Positions 62,418-64,000 of a stretch of 64,000 nt of DNA are shown one piece after another. Origin of the DNA: Calothrix brevissima NIES-22 (GTDB lineage: Bacteria > Cyanobacteriota > Cyanobacteriia > Cyanobacteriales > Nostocaceae); assembly GCF_002367995.1 (NCBI RefSeq), contig NZ_AP018207.1, positions 62,001-126,000 on the forward strand, written 5' to 3'. Each line of letters starts with the position of its first letter. Within the stretch, counting starts at the first letter, position 1. Under the pieces are notes generated by a model. The model saw only the letters and a program-made list of their open reading frames with translations, did not search any database and was not told where the DNA came from. Position numbers and translations under genes: made by a program.

Positions 62418-63456
62418 GAATTTTTCCTTTTTTGAAGATAGATACAACCCTTTATGTCAGCACAATGGCTGACGTAAATTAATTAGCAATACTTTTAGAT
62501 AAACTGAAATTTAGCTCAACATAAATTTAGGATGCTTAGTATTTGATGATAAAAAACTGACACAAGCAATAACTGGCTAGAGTTAAAGATCGTGCCACTA
62601 AACTACGTTAATTTGGTAGATATGCCGTAGTATTATATCGGATCTCTGAGGAAAATCTCAACTAAGACTAACTATTGTTTTTTGTTAAAAGCGATCGCAG
62701 TAGCTGAGAAACTGTAAAGTCACTAGTACAAGCTAGATACTACACCGAAAATCCGCGATCGCAATTCTTGGGGAAGAGTACCAAAATCACCCCACATACC
62801 AAGATTGCGCTAGTTCAACTGATGCTTGCAGGATAATTGCTTGTAAGTAAGTCGGTGGAAAAAAACCAAACTATGTTAAGAAACGTAAATTGGCTTGAAA
62901 CCTTTACCAATGACAAATGACTAATGACTAATGACAGCCCTTGCCAGTTATGTTTAATTGCACCGCCCTACTTATATAAATTTTAGACAATTGCTGGCTC
63001 CAATCAGGATTTATTGCTTACGGTAGACAATAAATCTTCATAGCCAACTCTCTTGGCGGAGTGAAAATAATTTTTGATTAGTTATATGTATTATAAGGCT
63101 TTTAACTTAATTGCCTCTGCTAAATAGACAAATCTGCGTTTGCATAATTTGAGATTTATCCCTGATTTACCAACATGTATTGAGGGGAGATTTTCCACTT
63201 GAACGAATATCTAATTGGAGAAAATGAAAAATTCAGTATTTTTAGGGTGTGTTAGATGTTGCATGTAAGTTAACATCGCAATATTGTGGAGCATTACAAC
63301 AGTAATAATCCACCCCATGATATGTATAAAAATCCAATAGGAATGTAATAATAATTTTTCTTTAATTAGCGAAGACTGACACATTTTATTTCCCGTATTA
63401 GTCAATACAAAAATATCTGTTTAACAATTATATAAATATAACCGAGAACAATTTAT
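62418..63456. other. gene-free stretch with dispersed repeat copy D
   Basis: No supported gene; a 64-codon minus frame (63211-63405) with a hydrophobic middle is too weak to call. Several HIP1 sites and the dispersed repeat at 62892-62973. The upstream part must hold the MFS gene's promoter. Confidence 0.5.
62892..62973. repeat. dispersed ~80-bp repeat, copy D
   Basis: GGCTTGAAACCTTTACC, then AATGACAAATGACTAATGAC, then AGCCCTTGCCAGTTATGTTT and AATTGCACCGCCCTACTT. It is the closest to copy A over its whole length and upstream. Confidence 0.8.
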
Positions 63457-63843
63457 ATGCAATTTAGAGAAGTATGGCATAAGTCCCCAGATCTAGATAT
63501 ATTCTCCGAGCAAAGTCCCTTTAACAAGGTTCAAACTCAACCTGTAAAAACTGATAATTTTGGATTAAATGATGCATTAATAGCCCAGTCAGGAAGTTTT
63601 CTGGCTTTTATAGTTTTTTGGGGTGGAATCTTCATAATTTGCACAAAAAAACTCAAGTTATTATCTGAGAATAAGCTGGCTGAACCAATGAATGATTGTG
63701 CTAACTTACCCTGTATAAAATGCCATTACTTTGCGAGAAATCACTATTTGAAATGCGCTGTACAGCCTGGAATAGCGTTGACTAAAGAAGCAAATAATTG
63801 TGCTGATTATCATCCCAAGAAGGAAATGTCAGCTAATGATTAA
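63457..63843 (+). CDS. small membrane protein with Cys-rich C-terminal tail
   Basis: 128 residues. Polar N-terminal 40 residues, one membrane helix (about 48-66, FLAFIVFWGGIFIICTK), then a soluble tail with spaced cysteines: CANLPCIKCHYFARNHYLKC and later NCADYH. Five Cys and two His in about 40 residues suggest metal or disulfide binding. I do not recognise a named family; small proteins of this appearance occur in cyanobacteria. The ATG has no clear ribosome site; followed by a strong hairpin (63868-63923). Confidence 0.65.
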   Translation: MQFREVWHKSPDLDIFSEQSPFNKVQTQPVKTDNFGLNDALIAQSGSFLAFIVFWGGIFIICTKKLKLLSENKLAEPMNDCANLPCIKCHYFARNHYLKCAVQPGIALTKEANNCADYHPKKEMSAND

Positions 63844-63867
63844 GAATTAGCGCTAAATTTTGATGAA

Positions 63868-63923
63868 TTTGTAGTCAGAATTTTAGTAATCCTGTAATTC
63901 ATCACTAAAACCCTGACTACAAA
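63868..63923 (+). terminator. long hairpin after the Cys-rich small protein gene
   Basis: TTTGTAGTCAG (63868-63878) pairs with CTGACTACAAA (63913-63923), and inside it TTTTAGT (63881-63887) pairs with ACTAAAA (63904-63910). It is 25 bases after the stop; a terminator or another foldback repeat. Confidence 0.6.
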
Positions 63924-64000
63924 ATTATTCTAGGACAAAACGACGTAACTAAAGCTACCATTTCAAACAGTCACAAGCCTTGATTTATTAACTTGTTGAC

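Noticed and set aside
63211-63405. 64-codon minus-strand frame with a hydrophobic middle (IFIHIMGWIITVVMLHNIAML)
   Set aside because: Could be a small membrane protein, but no ribosome site or context supports it.

Overview
The window looks like chromosomal DNA of a filamentous, probably heterocyst-forming cyanobacterium (Nostocales). The evidence is the dense scatter of the HIP1 octamer GCGATCGC, the short tandem heptamer/nonamer repeats (AGTCAAC, CCCCTGC, CCCCTAG, GGGGACAAG types) between genes, the fused PanC-Cmk enzyme, a chlorophyll cyclase (AcsF) fragment, and a cyanobacterial-style contractile injection system. No rRNA, tRNA, CRISPR array or complete insertion sequence was recognised.

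Region 1 (1-6600): the 3' part of acsF, a MITE-like element, and a 1680-residue NB-ARC STAND ATPase. The ATPase carries 30 near-identical 29-32 residue helical repeats and has a small membrane-protein ORF divergent to it. Region 2 (6649-16793, minus strand): an apparent fatty-acid beta-oxidation operon, acyl-CoA synthetase > fadN > fadA > fadE. A monoacylglycerol-lipase-like hydrolase lies upstream on the same strand. This is striking because cyanobacteria are generally held to lack beta-oxidation.

Region 3 (17686-33200): housekeeping and stress genes (sodB, panC/cmk, an RlpA-like protein, glutaminase, a WGR-propeller protein, a MAPEG/DUF4336 pair with a divergent AraC regulator, and an AraC-MGMT Ada-like protein). 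They are separated by long intergenic stretches full of repeats and foldback elements. Region 4 (30968-40925): a signal-transduction block with a Cache-type histidine kinase, a two-gene hybrid-kinase operon, and a kinase/LuxR-type response-regulator pair.

Region 5 (41086-58965): a phage-tail-like contractile injection system (CIS) locus. It opens with a pseudokinase fused through one membrane helix to a PstS-like binding domain, overlapping an FHA-domain gene. A DUF4157 protein (minus strand), inner tube, a repeat-rich large protein with a tape-measure-like end, a tube-associated protein, spike, PAAR tip, gp25, baseplate J, tail protein I and a DUF4159-like protein follow. No contractile sheath gene and no AAA+ ATPase gene is seen in the window, so they must be elsewhere or absent. 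Region 6 (59073-64000): Uma2, ComB-like phosphatase, PsiE-like and MFS membrane proteins, and a small Cys-rich membrane protein.

The window is also rich in mobile non-coding elements. There are three copies of a ~180-bp MITE with 12-bp terminal repeats and four copies of a ~80-bp dispersed repeat, one of which supplies the start codon of a CIS gene. Two ~350-bp A/T-tract arrays with ~21-bp period each precede a MITE copy. Many start sites below were moved from the longest possible ORF to an ATG with a better ribosome binding site.
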